Positions 9,415 to 19,809 are shown, numbered from the stretch's first letter. The stretch: DNA of 64,000 bases from Streptomyces sp. LBL (GCF_029893585.1 NZ_JARXYX010000023.1:62001-126000), one strand, 5' to 3'. Program-made: numbers and translations. Notes: generated from the letters alone by a model not told the origin.

Positions 9415-10236
9415 GTGAGTGCTGACCCGACGCAGGTGCTCGCCTTCGAGACCGACTGCCACCTGTTCGACGGTTGTGGCTTCCCGGCTCCTGGCCTGCA
9501 CTCGTTCCTGTTCGAGCCGCTCCTCGGCGACGCGGACGGCAACTCGTACTTCAACAAGACGATGCTGCTGGCCCTCCTCGGCTCGGTCATCATCGTCGGC
9601 TTCTTCTGGGCCGCCTTCGCCCGACCGAAGGTCGTCCCCGGCAAGCTCCAGATGATCGCCGAGGCCGGTTACGACTTCGTCCGACGCGGCGTCGTCTACG
9701 AGACCATCGGCAAGAAGGAGGGTGAGAAGTACGTACCGCTCGTCGTCTCGCTCTTCTTCTTCGTCTGGATGATGAACCTCTGGTCGATCGTCCCGATCGC
9801 CCAGTTCCCGGTCACCGCGATCATTTCCTACCCCGCGGTCCTCGCCGGCATCGTCTACATCGTGTGGGTCTCGCTGACCTTCAAGCGTCAGGGCTTCGTC
9901 GGTGCCTGGAAGAACTTCACCGGCTACGACAAGTCCCTCGGCGCGGTCCTCCCGCTGTCGATGACGATCGAGCTGTTCTCGAACCTGATCGTGCGGCCCT
10001 TCACACATGCCGTCCGACTCTTCGCGAACATGTTCGCCGGTCACACCCTCCTGCTGCTCTTCACGATCGCCACCTGGTACATGCTTAACGGCATCGGTAT
10101 CGCCTACTCCGGCGTCTCGTTCGTGATGGTCCTCGTGATGACGGCCTTCGAGCTCTTCATCCAGGCGGTCCAGGCCTACGTCTTCGTCCTGCTGACCTGC
10201 AGCTTCATCCAGGGCGCGCTCGCCGAGAACCACTGA
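9415..10236 (+). CDS. atpB: F1Fo ATP synthase subunit a
   Basis: Subunit a forms the proton half-channels against the c-ring. The 273-residue protein has five to six transmembrane helices. The essential stator arginine is in AVRLFANMFAGHTLLLL, after FSNLIVRPFTH, and the last helix carries ELFIQAVQAYVF. The start is GTG 9415, preceded by AAGGAG with a 6-nt spacer. In-frame alternatives at ATG 9400 and TTG 9379 overlap that ribosome binding site and are less likely. Confidence 0.95.
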   Translation: MSADPTQVLAFETDCHLFDGCGFPAPGLHSFLFEPLLGDADGNSYFNKTMLLALLGSVIIVGFFWAAFARPKVVPGKLQMIAEAGYDFVRRGVVYETIGKKEGEKYVPLVVSLFFFVWMMNLWSIVPIAQFPVTAIISYPAVLAGIVYIVWVSLTFKRQGFVGAWKNFTGYDKSLGAVLPLSMTIELFSNLIVRPFTHAVRLFANMFAGHTLLLLFTIATWYMLNGIGIAYSGVSFVMVLVMTAFELFIQAVQAYVFVLLTCSFIQGALAENH

Positions 10237-10307
10237 GCACGCCCGACCCCCAACCAGACATCCGGTGGCCAACCCCCACCGGTCCTTGAAGAGAAGGAAG
10301 AACCGGC

Positions 10308-10556
10308 ATGTCCGCTCTCCAGACCCTTGCAGCCGGCGTCGAGATCAAGGGCAACCTCGGCTCGATCGGTTACGGCCTCGCGGCGATCGGCCCGGGCGTC
10401 GGCGTCGGCATCATCTTCGGTAACGGCACCCAGGCGCTCGCCCGCCAGCCCGAGGCGGCCGGCCTCATCCGCGCCAACCAGATCCTCGGCTTCGCCTTCT
10501 GTGAGGCGCTCGCGCTGATCGGTCTGGTCATGCCGTTCGTCTACCCGACCTCCTGA
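10308..10556 (+). CDS. atpE: F1Fo ATP synthase subunit c
   Basis: This 82-residue hairpin protein oligomerises into the rotating c-ring. Helix 1 contains the tight-packing glycine motif (GPGVGVGIIFG), the polar loop is ARQPE, and helix 2 carries the proton-binding carboxylate Glu66 in FAFCEALALIG. Start ATG 10308 is preceded by GAAGGAAG. Length and motifs match the H+-translocating type; I see no residues suggesting sodium specificity. Confidence 0.97.
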   Translation: MSALQTLAAGVEIKGNLGSIGYGLAAIGPGVGVGIIFGNGTQALARQPEAAGLIRANQILGFAFCEALALIGLVMPFVYPTS

Positions 10557-10595
10557 CCAGACGTCGGACCGCCCCTTTCGACGAAAGGCATTGAT

Positions 10596-11141
10596 ATGAG
10601 CCCCCTGGTTCAGCTGGCGGCTGAGGAAGCGGAAAACCCGCTGATCCCGCCGATTCCGGAGCTCGTGATCGGCCTGATCGCCTTCGTCATCGTCTTCGGC
10701 TTCCTCGCCAAGAAGCTCCTCCCGAACATCAACAAGGTTCTGGAAGAGCGTCGCGAGGCCATCGAGGGCGGTATCGAGAAGGCCGAGGCCGCGCAGACCG
10801 AGGCCCAGAGCGTCCTCGAGCAGTACAAGGCCCAGCTCGCCGAGGCCCGTCACGAAGCCGCGCGGCTGCGCCAGGAGGCGCAGGAGCAGGGCGCCACGCT
10901 CATCGCGGAGATGCGCGCGGAAGGCCAGCGGCAGCGTGAGGAGATCGTCGCCGCCGGTCACGCCCAGATCGAGGCCGACCGCAAGGCCGCCTCGTCCGCG
11001 CTGCGTCAGGACGTCGGCAAGCTCGCCACCGACCTGGCCGGCAAGCTCGTCGGCGAGTCCCTTGAGGACCACGCCCGGCAGAGCCGCGTCATCGACCGTT
11101 TCCTCGGAGAGCTCGAGGAGAAGGCCGAGGCGACTCGATGA
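10596..11141 (+). CDS. atpF: F1Fo ATP synthase subunit b
   Basis: This peripheral-stalk protein of 181 residues has one N-terminal membrane helix (LVIGLIAFVIVFGFLAKKLL) and a long charged alpha-helix rich in Ala, Glu, Gln and Arg that dimerises. GAAAGG sits about 7 nt upstream of ATG 10596. Its TGA overlaps the ATG of atpH (ATGA). Confidence 0.95.
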   Translation: MSPLVQLAAEEAENPLIPPIPELVIGLIAFVIVFGFLAKKLLPNINKVLEERREAIEGGIEKAEAAQTEAQSVLEQYKAQLAEARHEAARLRQEAQEQGATLIAEMRAEGQRQREEIVAAGHAQIEADRKAASSALRQDVGKLATDLAGKLVGESLEDHARQSRVIDRFLGELEEKAEATR

Positions 11142-11959
11142 CTGCGCACGGAGCCAGCCGCGAGGCACTCGCAGCAGCCCGTGAGCGTCTCGACGCGCTG
11201 ACGGACTCGACGTCCGTGGACGCGGGCCGGCTCGGCGACGAGCTGGCCGCCGTCACCGCGCTGCTCAACCGTGAGGTGTCGCTGCGTCGGGTCCTCACCG
11301 ATCCGTCGCAGTCCGGCGAGGCCAAGGCCGAGCTGGCCCAGCGCCTCCTCGGCAGCCAGGTCGGCGGCCCGACCCTCGACCTGGTGTCCGGCACGGTGCG
11401 TTCCCGTTGGTCGCAGTCGCGCGACCTGGTGGACGCGCTGGAGGAGCTGGCGGCCGGCGCCGACCTCACCGCCGCGCAGCGGTCGGGCGAGCTCGACGAC
11501 GTCGAGGACGAGCTGTTCCGGTTCGGCCGGATCGTCTCCTCGAACACCGGGCTGCGCGCCGCGCTGACCGACCGCAAGGCCACGGCCGCGGCCAAGGTCG
11601 AGCTGCTGCACCGGCTGCTCGGCGGCCGCGCACGGCCCACCACCGAGCGTCTGGTGACGCGTCTGGTGACCGCGCCGCGGGGACGTAGCCTTGAGGCGGG
11701 ACTCGAATCCCTGTCCAAGCTCGCCGCCGAGCGCCGGAACCGCCTGGTGGCCGTCGTCACCTCGGCCGTTCCGCTGAGTGACGTGCAGAAGCAGCGCCTG
11801 GGCGCCGCCCTGGCGAAGCTCTACGGTCACCCGATGCACCTCAACATCGACGTGGACCCCGAGGTTCTCGGGGGAATCCGGGTGCAGGTCGGCGACGAGG
11901 TCATCAACGGCTCCATCGCGGACCGCATCGAGGACGCCGGCCGCCGCCTGGCGAGCTGA
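11138..11959 (+). CDS. atpH: F1Fo ATP synthase subunit delta
   Basis: Delta connects the b-stalk to the top of F1. The 273-residue protein is longer than the roughly 180-residue E. coli form, as is usual in actinobacteria. The conserved C-terminal segment VVTSAVPLSDVQKQRL and MHLNIDVDPEVLGGIRVQVGD are clear delta signatures. The start overlaps the atpF stop. A 142-nt gap with two hairpins separates it from atpA. Confidence 0.95.
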   Translation: MTAHGASREALAAARERLDALTDSTSVDAGRLGDELAAVTALLNREVSLRRVLTDPSQSGEAKAELAQRLLGSQVGGPTLDLVSGTVRSRWSQSRDLVDALEELAAGADLTAAQRSGELDDVEDELFRFGRIVSSNTGLRAALTDRKATAAAKVELLHRLLGGRARPTTERLVTRLVTAPRGRSLEAGLESLSKLAAERRNRLVAVVTSAVPLSDVQKQRLGAALAKLYGHPMHLNIDVDPEVLGGIRVQVGDEVINGSIADRIEDAGRRLAS

Positions 11960-12101
11960 CAGCAACTTCATAAGCAGTAAGTACGCACAGTACGCACCTA
12001 CGGCCCATGTTGGGCCGTGCAGAGGATTCACCTCGTTCAGGGGGGAGTCCCCATCCCCCCAAGTGAAACTTCGGGCCCAACAAGGAGAGCAGGGAACCCA
12101 G
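11960..12101 (+). promoter_or_regulatory. Structured leader between atpH and atpA
   Basis: In this otherwise tight operon the 142-nt gap contains two hairpins. The first is an 8-bp stem with a 3-nt loop (12000-12007 with 12011-12018). The second pairs GGGGGG (12040-12045) with CCCCCC (12055-12060). Neither has a U tract. They could act as partial terminators, processing sites or stability elements that set subunit ratios. The CAAGGAGAGC ribosome binding region of atpA follows. Confidence 0.5.
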
Positions 12102-13691
12102 ATGGCGGAGCTCACGATCCGGCCGGAGGAGATCCGGGATGCGCTGGACAACTTCGTCCAGTCGTACAAGCCGGACGCGGCCTCGCGCGAGGAGGTCGGT
12201 ACGGTCACCCTTGCCGGCGACGGCATCGCGAAGGTCGAGGGCCTCCCCTCGGCCATGGCCAACGAACTGCTGAAGTTCGAGGACGGCACCCTCGGTCTTG
12301 CGCTCAACCTCGAAGAGCGCGAGATCGGTTGCGTCGTCCTCGGTGAGTTCAGCGGCATCGAGGAGGGACAGCCGGTCACCCGTACCGGCGAGGTGCTCTC
12401 CGTGGCTGTCGGCGAGGGCTACCTCGGCCGCGTCGTCGACCCGCTCGGTGCCCCGATCGACGGTCTCGGCGAGATCGAGACGTCCGGCCGCCGCGCCCTT
12501 GAGCTGCAGGCTCCGGGCGTCATGGCCCGTAAGTCGGTGCACGAGCCGATGGAGACCGGCTACAAGGCCGTCGACGCGATGACCCCGATCGGCCGCGGTC
12601 AGCGTCAGCTGATCATCGGTGACCGTCAGACCGGCAAGACCGCCCTGGCCGTCGACACGATCATCAACCAGCGCGACAACTGGCGCTCGGGCGACCCGAA
12701 GAAGCAGGTCCGCTGCGTCTACGTCGCCATCGGCCAGAAGGGCTCGACCATCGCCTCCGTGCGTGGCGCCCTCGACGAGGCCGGCGCGCTGGAGTACACG
12801 ACCATCGTCGCCGCCCCGGCGTCCGACCCGGCCGGCTTCAAGTACCTGGCGCCGTACACCGGCTCGGCCATCGGCCAGCAGTGGATGTACGAGGGCAAGC
12901 ACGTCCTCATCATCTTCGACGACCTCTCGAAGCAGGCCGACGCCTACCGCGCCGTGTCCCTGCTGCTGCGCCGTCCGCCGGGCCGCGAGGCCTACCCGGG
13001 CGACGTCTTCTACCTGCACTCCCGTCTGCTGGAGCGTTGCGCGAAGCTCTCCGACGAGCTGGGCGCCGGCTCGATGACCGGTCTGCCGATCGTCGAGACC
13101 AAGGCCAACGACGTGTCGGCGTTCATCCCGACCAACGTCATCTCCATCACCGACGGCCAGTGCTTCCTGGAGTCGGACCTGTTCAACGCCGGTCAGCGCC
13201 CCGCGCTGAACGTCGGTATCTCCGTCTCCCGAGTCGGTGGTTCCGCGCAGCACAAGGCGATGAGGCAGGTCTCCGGCCGGCTCCGCCTCGACCTCGCCCA
13301 GTACCGTGAGCTGGAGGCGTTCGCCGCCTTCGGTTCCGACCTGGACGCCGCGTCGAAGTCGCAGCTGGAGCGCGGTCAGCGGCTGGTCGAGCTGCTCAAG
13401 CAGCCGCAGTACCAGCCGATGCCGACCGAGGACCAGGTCGTCTCCGTCTGGGCCGGTACCACCGGCAAGATGGACGAGGTTCCGGTCTCCGACGTCCGCC
13501 GCTTCGAGAAGGAGCTCCTGGAGTACCTGCACCGCAAGGAGCAGGGCCTCATGACCTCCATCAAGGAGGGCGCCAAGATGTCGGAAGACACCCTCACCGC
13601 CATCGCGGACGCCATCGCCGAGTTCAAGAAGCAGTTCGAGACCTCGGACGGCAAGCTCCTCGGCGAGGACGCCCCGGCCGCGGCCAAGTGA
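12102..13691 (+). CDS. atpA: F1Fo ATP synthase subunit alpha
   Basis: Alpha is the regulatory, non-catalytic nucleotide-binding subunit of F1. The 529-residue protein has the Walker A motif GDRQTGKTALAVD, LIIFDDLSKQADAYR as Walker B, and the family signature region PAALNVGISVSRVGG with the arginine finger. The ATG at 12102 matches the standard alpha N-terminus (MAELTIRPEEI); the upstream open frame overlaps atpH and the leader and is not coding. Confidence 0.98.
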   Translation: MAELTIRPEEIRDALDNFVQSYKPDAASREEVGTVTLAGDGIAKVEGLPSAMANELLKFEDGTLGLALNLEEREIGCVVLGEFSGIEEGQPVTRTGEVLSVAVGEGYLGRVVDPLGAPIDGLGEIETSGRRALELQAPGVMARKSVHEPMETGYKAVDAMTPIGRGQRQLIIGDRQTGKTALAVDTIINQRDNWRSGDPKKQVRCVYVAIGQKGSTIASVRGALDEAGALEYTTIVAAPASDPAGFKYLAPYTGSAIGQQWMYEGKHVLIIFDDLSKQADAYRAVSLLLRRPPGREAYPGDVFYLHSRLLERCAKLSDELGAGSMTGLPIVETKANDVSAFIPTNVISITDGQCFLESDLFNAGQRPALNVGISVSRVGGSAQHKAMRQVSGRLRLDLAQYRELEAFAAFGSDLDAASKSQLERGQRLVELLKQPQYQPMPTEDQVVSVWAGTTGKMDEVPVSDVRRFEKELLEYLHRKEQGLMTSIKEGAKMSEDTLTAIADAIAEFKKQFETSDGKLLGEDAPAAAK

Positions 13692-13713
13692 CGTAAAGGA
13701 AGGGACCTGACTC

Positions 13714-14631
13714 ATGGGAGCCCAGCTCCGGGTCTACAAGCGTCGCATCCGATCCGTCACCGCGACCAAGAAGATCACCAAGGCGATGGAGATGATCGCC
13801 GCCTCGCGCGTCGTCAAGGCGCAGCGCAAGGTGACGGCCTCCACGCCGTACGCGACCGAGCTCACCCGCGCGGTCACGGCGGTCGGAACCGGCTCGAACA
13901 CGAAGCACCCGCTGACCACGCAGGCCGAGACGGTCGTGCGGTCCGCGGTACTGCTCCTGACCAGCGACCGCGGTCTGGCCGGTGCCTTCAACTCCAACGC
14001 CATCAAGGCCGCGGAGAAGCTGACCGAGCGCCTGGAGCGCGAGGGCAAGCAGGTCGACACGTACATCGTCGGCCGTCGTGGGCTCGCCCACTACAACTTC
14101 CGTGAGCGCAAGGTCGCGGAGTCGTGGTCCGGGTTCACCGACGAGCCGACGTACGCGGACGCCAAGAAGGTCGCGGCCCCGCTGATCGAGGCCATCGAGA
14201 CGGACACGGCGGACGGCGGTGTGGACGAGATCCACATCGTGTTCACCGAGTTCGTGTCGATGATGACGCAGACGGCGCTCGACGACCGGTTGCTGCCGCT
14301 CAGCCTCGACGAGGTGGTGCAGGAGTCGACGACGAAGGACGAGATCCTTCCGCTGTACGACTTCGAGCCGTCGGCGGAGGACGTCCTCGACGCCCTGCTG
14401 CCGCGCTATGTCGAGAGCCGTATCTACAACGCGCTGCTCCAGTCGGCCGCCTCCAAGCACGCCGCGACGCGGCGCGCGATGAAGTCGGCGACCGACAACG
14501 CCGGAGAGCTCATCGAGACGCTCTCCCGCCTTGCCAACGCGGCCCGCCAGGCCGAAATCACCCAGGAAATCAGCGAGATCGTCGGTGGCTCCGCAGCCTT
14601 GGCCGACGCGTCCGCGGGGAGTGACAGGTAA
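13714..14631 (+). CDS. atpG: F1Fo ATP synthase subunit gamma
   Basis: Gamma is the central rotor shaft. The 305-residue protein opens with the typical helix MGAQLRVYKRRIRSVTATKK and MEMIAASRVVKAQ, and closes with the C-terminal helix NAARQAEITQEISEIVGG. AAGGAAGGGACC precedes ATG 13714. The TAA stop overlaps the atpD start (TAATG). Confidence 0.97.
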   Translation: MGAQLRVYKRRIRSVTATKKITKAMEMIAASRVVKAQRKVTASTPYATELTRAVTAVGTGSNTKHPLTTQAETVVRSAVLLLTSDRGLAGAFNSNAIKAAEKLTERLEREGKQVDTYIVGRRGLAHYNFRERKVAESWSGFTDEPTYADAKKVAAPLIEAIETDTADGGVDEIHIVFTEFVSMMTQTALDDRLLPLSLDEVVQESTTKDEILPLYDFEPSAEDVLDALLPRYVESRIYNALLQSAASKHAATRRAMKSATDNAGELIETLSRLANAARQAEITQEISEIVGGSAALADASAGSDR

Positions 14632-16067
14632 TGACGACGACAGTTGAGACGGCCGTTGCCACGGGCCGCGTCGCCCGGGTCATCGGCCCGGTCGTCGACG
14701 TGGAATTCCCCGTCGACGCCATGCCGGAGATCTACAACGCCCTTCACGTCGAGATCTCCGACCCGGCCGAGGCCGGTAAGAAGAAGACGCTGACCCTGGA
14801 GGTCGCCCAGCACCTGGGTGACGGCCTGGTCCGCACGATCTCGATGCAGCCCACCGACGGTCTGGTCCGCCAGGCCCCGGTCACCGACACCGGCACGGGC
14901 ATCACCGTCCCGGTCGGCGAGTTCACCAAGGGCAAGGTGTTCAACACCCTCGGTGAGGTGCTGAACAGCGACGAGACCTACGACGGTGAGCGCTGGACCA
15001 TCCACCGCAAGGCGCCGAACTTCGACGAGCTCGAGTCGAAGACCGAGATGTTCGAGACCGGCGTCAAGGTCATCGACCTGCTGACCCCGTACGTCAAGGG
15101 CGGCAAGATCGGTCTGTTCGGCGGTGCCGGCGTCGGCAAGACGGTGCTCATCCAGGAGATGATCTACCGCGTCGCCAACAACCACGACGGTGTCTCCGTG
15201 TTCGCCGGTGTCGGCGAGCGCACCCGTGAGGGCAACGACCTCATCGAGGAGATGGCGGAGTCGGGCGTCATCGACAAGACCGCCCTGGTCTTCGGTCAGA
15301 TGGACGAGCCCCCGGGCACCCGTCTGCGCGTGGCCCTCGCGGGTCTGACCATGGCGGAGTACTTCCGCGATGTGCAGAAGCAGGACGTGCTGTTCTTCAT
15401 CGACAACATCTTCCGCTTCACGCAGGCCGGTTCCGAGGTCTCGACCCTGCTCGGCCGGATGCCCTCCGCGGTGGGCTACCAGCCGAACCTGGCCGACGAG
15501 ATGGGTCTCCTCCAGGAGCGCATCACCTCGACCCGTGGTCACTCGATCACCTCGATGCAGGCGATCTACGTCCCCGCGGACGACCTGACCGACCCGGCCC
15601 CGGCCACCACGTTCGCCCACCTCGACGCGACGACGGTGCTCTCCCGTCCGATCTCCGAGAAGGGCATCTACCCGGCCGTGGACCCGCTGGACTCCACGTC
15701 CCGCATCCTGGACCCGCGCTACATCGCGGCGGATCACTACAACACCGCGATGCGCGTCAAGACGGTCCTCCAGAAGTACAAGGACCTCCAGGACATCATC
15801 GCGATCCTCGGTATCGACGAGCTGGGCGAGGAGGACAAGCTCACCGTCCACCGCGCCCGTCGCGTGGAGCGCTTCCTGTCCCAGAACACCCACGTCGCCA
15901 AGCAGTTCACCGGCGTCGACGGGTCGGACGTCCCGCTGGAAGAGTCGATCATCGCGTTCAACGCGATCATCGACGGCGACTACGACCACTTCCCGGAGCA
16001 GGCGTTCTTCCTGTGCGGTGGTATCGAGGACCTGAAGGCCAACGCCAAGGAGCTGGGCGTCTCCTGA
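14631..16067 (+). CDS. atpD: F1Fo ATP synthase subunit beta
   Basis: Beta is the catalytic subunit. The 478-residue protein has Walker A GGAGVGKTVLIQE, the catalytic glutamate region GVGERTREGNDL, Walker B VLFFIDNIFRFTQAGSE, and the DELSEED-equivalent region, here LGIDELGEEDKL. The start overlaps the atpG stop, giving tight coupling. Confidence 0.98.
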   Translation: MTTTVETAVATGRVARVIGPVVDVEFPVDAMPEIYNALHVEISDPAEAGKKKTLTLEVAQHLGDGLVRTISMQPTDGLVRQAPVTDTGTGITVPVGEFTKGKVFNTLGEVLNSDETYDGERWTIHRKAPNFDELESKTEMFETGVKVIDLLTPYVKGGKIGLFGGAGVGKTVLIQEMIYRVANNHDGVSVFAGVGERTREGNDLIEEMAESGVIDKTALVFGQMDEPPGTRLRVALAGLTMAEYFRDVQKQDVLFFIDNIFRFTQAGSEVSTLLGRMPSAVGYQPNLADEMGLLQERITSTRGHSITSMQAIYVPADDLTDPAPATTFAHLDATTVLSRPISEKGIYPAVDPLDSTSRILDPRYIAADHYNTAMRVKTVLQKYKDLQDIIAILGIDELGEEDKLTVHRARRVERFLSQNTHVAKQFTGVDGSDVPLEESIIAFNAIIDGDYDHFPEQAFFLCGGIEDLKANAKELGVS

Positions 16068-16081
16068 CTCCCCGGTTCGAA

Positions 16082-16131
16082 GTGAGCCCTTCGGCTCACG
16101 CCTGAGGGGGCGGGGTACGTCCCGCCCCCTC
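16082..16131 (+). terminator. Two consecutive hairpins between atpD and atpC
   Basis: A 7-bp hairpin (16082-16088 with 16093-16099, loop CTTC) is followed by a perfect 11-bp hairpin (16104-16114 with 16121-16131). Lying inside the operon, 15-64 nt after the atpD stop, they probably act as an attenuating or processing element that lowers epsilon synthesis relative to beta. Confidence 0.65.
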
Positions 16132-16198
16132 TTCCACGCCCACTAGACTTGTAACCAACACCCGGCACAACCGCCGGGTGGTGACCCGAGGAGCCACC

Positions 16199-16576
16199 TT
16201 GGCTGCTGAGCTGCACGTCGCGCTGGTCGCGGCCGACCGAGAGGTCTGGTCCGGCGAGGCCACCCTGGTCGTCGCGCGCACCACGTCCGGCGACATCGGC
16301 GTCATGCCCGGTCACCAGCCGCTGCTCGGTGTGCTGGAGTCGGGCCCGGTGACCATCCGTACGAGTGACGGCGGAACGGTCGTCGCCGCGGTGCACGGCG
16401 GTTTCATCTCGTTCGCCGACAACAAGCTGTCGCTGCTCGCCGAGATCGCCGAGCTGTCGGACGAGATCGACGTCCAGCGCGTGGAGCGCGAGCTCGAACG
16501 CGCGAAGGCGGAGGGCGACGCCTCCGCGGAACGTCGTGCGGACGTCCGACTGCGGGCGGCGACGGCGACACGCTGA
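16199..16576 (+). CDS. atpC: F1Fo ATP synthase subunit epsilon
   Basis: Epsilon regulates F1 and links gamma to the c-ring. The 125-residue protein has the N-terminal beta-sandwich (LHVALVAADREVWSGEA, GDIGVMPGHQPLLG, VHGGFISF) and a C-terminal helical hairpin. The start is TTG 16199, 6 nt after CGAGGAG. An in-frame GTG at 16178 would put that Shine-Dalgarno inside the gene. It is the last subunit gene of the operon. Confidence 0.95.
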   Translation: MAAELHVALVAADREVWSGEATLVVARTTSGDIGVMPGHQPLLGVLESGPVTIRTSDGGTVVAAVHGGFISFADNKLSLLAEIAELSDEIDVQRVERELERAKAEGDASAERRADVRLRAATATR

Positions 16577-16598
16577 CCCCGGCGGGCATATGACGTCA

Positions 16599-16666
16599 CT
16601 CAGCCGCGGCAGGCACCGGAGCAATCCGGAGCCGGCCGCGGCTGAGGCAGATAGAGGTGTTTTTTC
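16599..16666 (+). terminator. atp operon terminator
   Basis: A perfect 12-bp stem (16599-16610 with 16635-16646) encloses a second small hairpin (CCGGA-GCAA-TCCGG, 16616-16629). It is followed by GGTGTTTTTT at 16656-16665. This is a convincing end to the atp transcript. Confidence 0.85.
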
Positions 16667-16715
16667 CGTTCCGTTACCTACTTTCGGTACCTAGGAGACG
16701 AGGAGGTCGGTGTCG

Positions 16716-17162
16716 ATGGTCCTCGCTCTGACTGTGTGCGGAGTCGTGGTCGCCTTTGTGGTGCTGGCGCTGTTCGTCTTCGGCCTGCGCCGCAGGCTCA
16801 TCCAGCGCTCCGGCGGCACCTTCGACTGCAGTCTGCGCTGGGACGTCCCGGAGAAACCCGACACCAGCGGCAAGGGCTGGAGCTACGGCGTCGCCCGCTA
16901 CAACGGCGACCGCGTCGAGTGGTACCGCATCTTCTCCTACTCCCCTCGCCCGCGCCGCGTCCTGGAACGCTTCGCGATCGAGGTGGCCGGCCGCCGGGTC
17001 CCCGAGGGTGAGGAGGAACTGGCGCTGATCTCCGACCACATCGTCCTCACCTGCCTGCACCGGGGCACGCGCCTGGAACTCGCGATGAGCGAGGACGCGC
17101 TGACCGGTTTCCTCGCGTGGCTGGAGGCGGCCCCGCCCGGGCAACGGGTGAATGTGGCGTAG
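16716..17162 (+). CDS. DUF2550 domain membrane protein
   Basis: This 148-residue protein has one N-terminal membrane helix (about residues 2-22), a basic stretch (GLRRRLIQRSGG) and a cytoplasmic domain with CSLRWD, KGWSYGVARYNGD and WYRIFSYSPRPR. This matches the actinobacterial DUF2550 family, which sits after atpC across the phylum, including mycobacteria. Its function is unknown. Start ATG 16716 follows AGGAGG with a 9-nt spacer; an in-frame GTG at 16710 is an alternative. Its last five codons form one arm of the bidirectional terminator. Confidence 0.85.
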   Translation: MVLALTVCGVVVAFVVLALFVFGLRRRLIQRSGGTFDCSLRWDVPEKPDTSGKGWSYGVARYNGDRVEWYRIFSYSPRPRRVLERFAIEVAGRRVPEGEEELALISDHIVLTCLHRGTRLELAMSEDALTGFLAWLEAAPPGQRVNVA

Positions 17163-17187
17163 CGATGGGGTGGCCACATTCACCCGT
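17144..17187. terminator. Bidirectional terminator between DUF2550 gene and chitinase
   Basis: A perfect 15-bp inverted repeat (17144-17158 with 17173-17187) has a 14-nt loop that contains the DUF2550 stop codon. It lies between convergent genes and can serve both, so the left arm is coding sequence. Confidence 0.85.
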
Positions 17188-17202
17188 CGGCACGTAAGCC
17201 GG

Positions 17203-19065
<1,863 letters not shown>

Positions 19066-19137
19066 GCTGTGCGCCTCCTTCGGGGAGTGGTGGGGTGTGA
19101 TCTGAGCCATCACGCCCGCAGTGTCGCGAGAATAGAA

Positions 19138-19170
19138 AGGTCTGGACCATAGGTCAATAGGTCTGGACCA
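19138..19170 (-). promoter_or_regulatory. Chitinase direct repeats (chitin-responsive/DasR-like operator)
   Basis: Two identical 12-bp copies of AGGTCTGGACCA (TGGTCCAGACCT on the gene strand) lie at 19138-19149 and 19159-19170. They are 21 bp apart centre to centre, so on the same helix face, about 75-105 bp upstream of the chitinase start. This is the pair of direct repeats known to overlap Streptomyces chitinase promoters, and each copy resembles the DasR-responsive element TGGTCTAGACCA. The repeats are seen directly; the regulator is established for relatives. Confidence 0.88.
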
Positions 19171-19186
19171 GTGCCCCGCGTCTCTG

Positions 19187-19327
19187 CTAGATCCCCAACT
19201 CCTGCGCCAGTACGGCCGCCTGGACCCGACTGCGCAGCTCCAGCTTCCCCAGCAACCGGCTGACGTGCGTCTTCACCGTCGCCTCCGCCATGTCGAGGCG
19301 GGTCGCGATGCCCGCGTTGGACAGCCC
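19187..19327 (-). pseudogene. Truncated NarL/LuxR-type response regulator (HTH remnant)
   Basis: The last 46 codons before TAG at 19187 read GLSNAGIATRLDMAEATVKT and onward to LELRSRVQAAVLAQELGI. This is the C-terminal three-quarters of a LuxR helix-turn-helix domain. Upstream of about 19327 the frame continues only as the antisense of the next gene, and the receiver domain and the first HTH helix are absent. The gene has been cut by a deletion whose junction lies near 19327-19340. Confidence 0.8.
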
Positions 19328-19589
19328 CTCGCCGAGGCACGAGGGCCGGCTCTGGCTGCGTACGGTCCTGGCGGCGGCCGTCGCGTGCGCGCTGCTGCAG
19401 GGGGCCATCTGGTACGTCGGCGCCCGCGGCGACGTCTCGTCCCTGCGGGCCTTCCAGTGGACGGCGCTGCGGACCGCCGGCATCCACGGCCTGGTCGCGC
19501 TGGGCTACCTGGTCCGGCCGAAGAAGGCACCGACCGGGACCGGGCAGGAGCCGCGGCCCACGTCACCGAAGGAAGAGGTTCGCCGATGA
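19308..19589 (+). CDS. Small membrane protein, start lies in antisense of LuxR remnant
   Basis: The 93-residue product has a hydrophobic segment (LRTVLAAAVACALLQGAIWYVGA) and a second one (IHGLVALGYLV), then a polar C-terminus. I do not recognise the family. The chosen ATG at 19308 has GAGG 9 nt upstream; ATG 19290 and TTG 19317 are alternatives. All available starts fall within DNA that on the other strand is the LuxR HTH remnant, so the original 5' end was probably lost and replaced at a deletion junction. Its TGA overlaps the next ATG (ATGA). Confidence 0.55.
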   Translation: MPALDSPSPRHEGRLWLRTVLAAAVACALLQGAIWYVGARGDVSSLRAFQWTALRTAGIHGLVALGYLVRPKKAPTGTGQEPRPTSPKEEVRR

Positions 19590-19780
19590 GTCAGACGTCG
19601 TCCAGAAACCTGCTGGAAGGAGTCGGCACCTTCGCCGCCGGCCTGGTGCTGTGGCTGTCCACCGAAGGAGTGGAGGTCCCGGTCGTCACCCTGACGAAGG
19701 TCGGCGTGGTGATGATGTGCGTCCCAGGCGTGTACATCGCCCTGGGCCTGTACCGGGCGGCACACCAGCGGTCGCGCTGA
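19586..19780 (+). CDS. Small two-helix membrane protein
   Basis: The 64-residue product has two hydrophobic stretches (VGTFAAGLVLWLST and VGVVMMCVPGVYIALGLY) and short charged ends. I do not recognise the family. GGAAGAGG lies about 8 nt before ATG 19586, and the start overlaps the upstream stop, so the pair forms a small operon. Its 3' end converges on the adenosyltransferase gene. Confidence 0.6.
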   Translation: MSQTSSRNLLEGVGTFAAGLVLWLSTEGVEVPVVTLTKVGVVMMCVPGVYIALGLYRAAHQRSR

Positions 19781-19809
19781 CGCTCCCCGCCGGCACACCA
19801 CCGGTCGCG

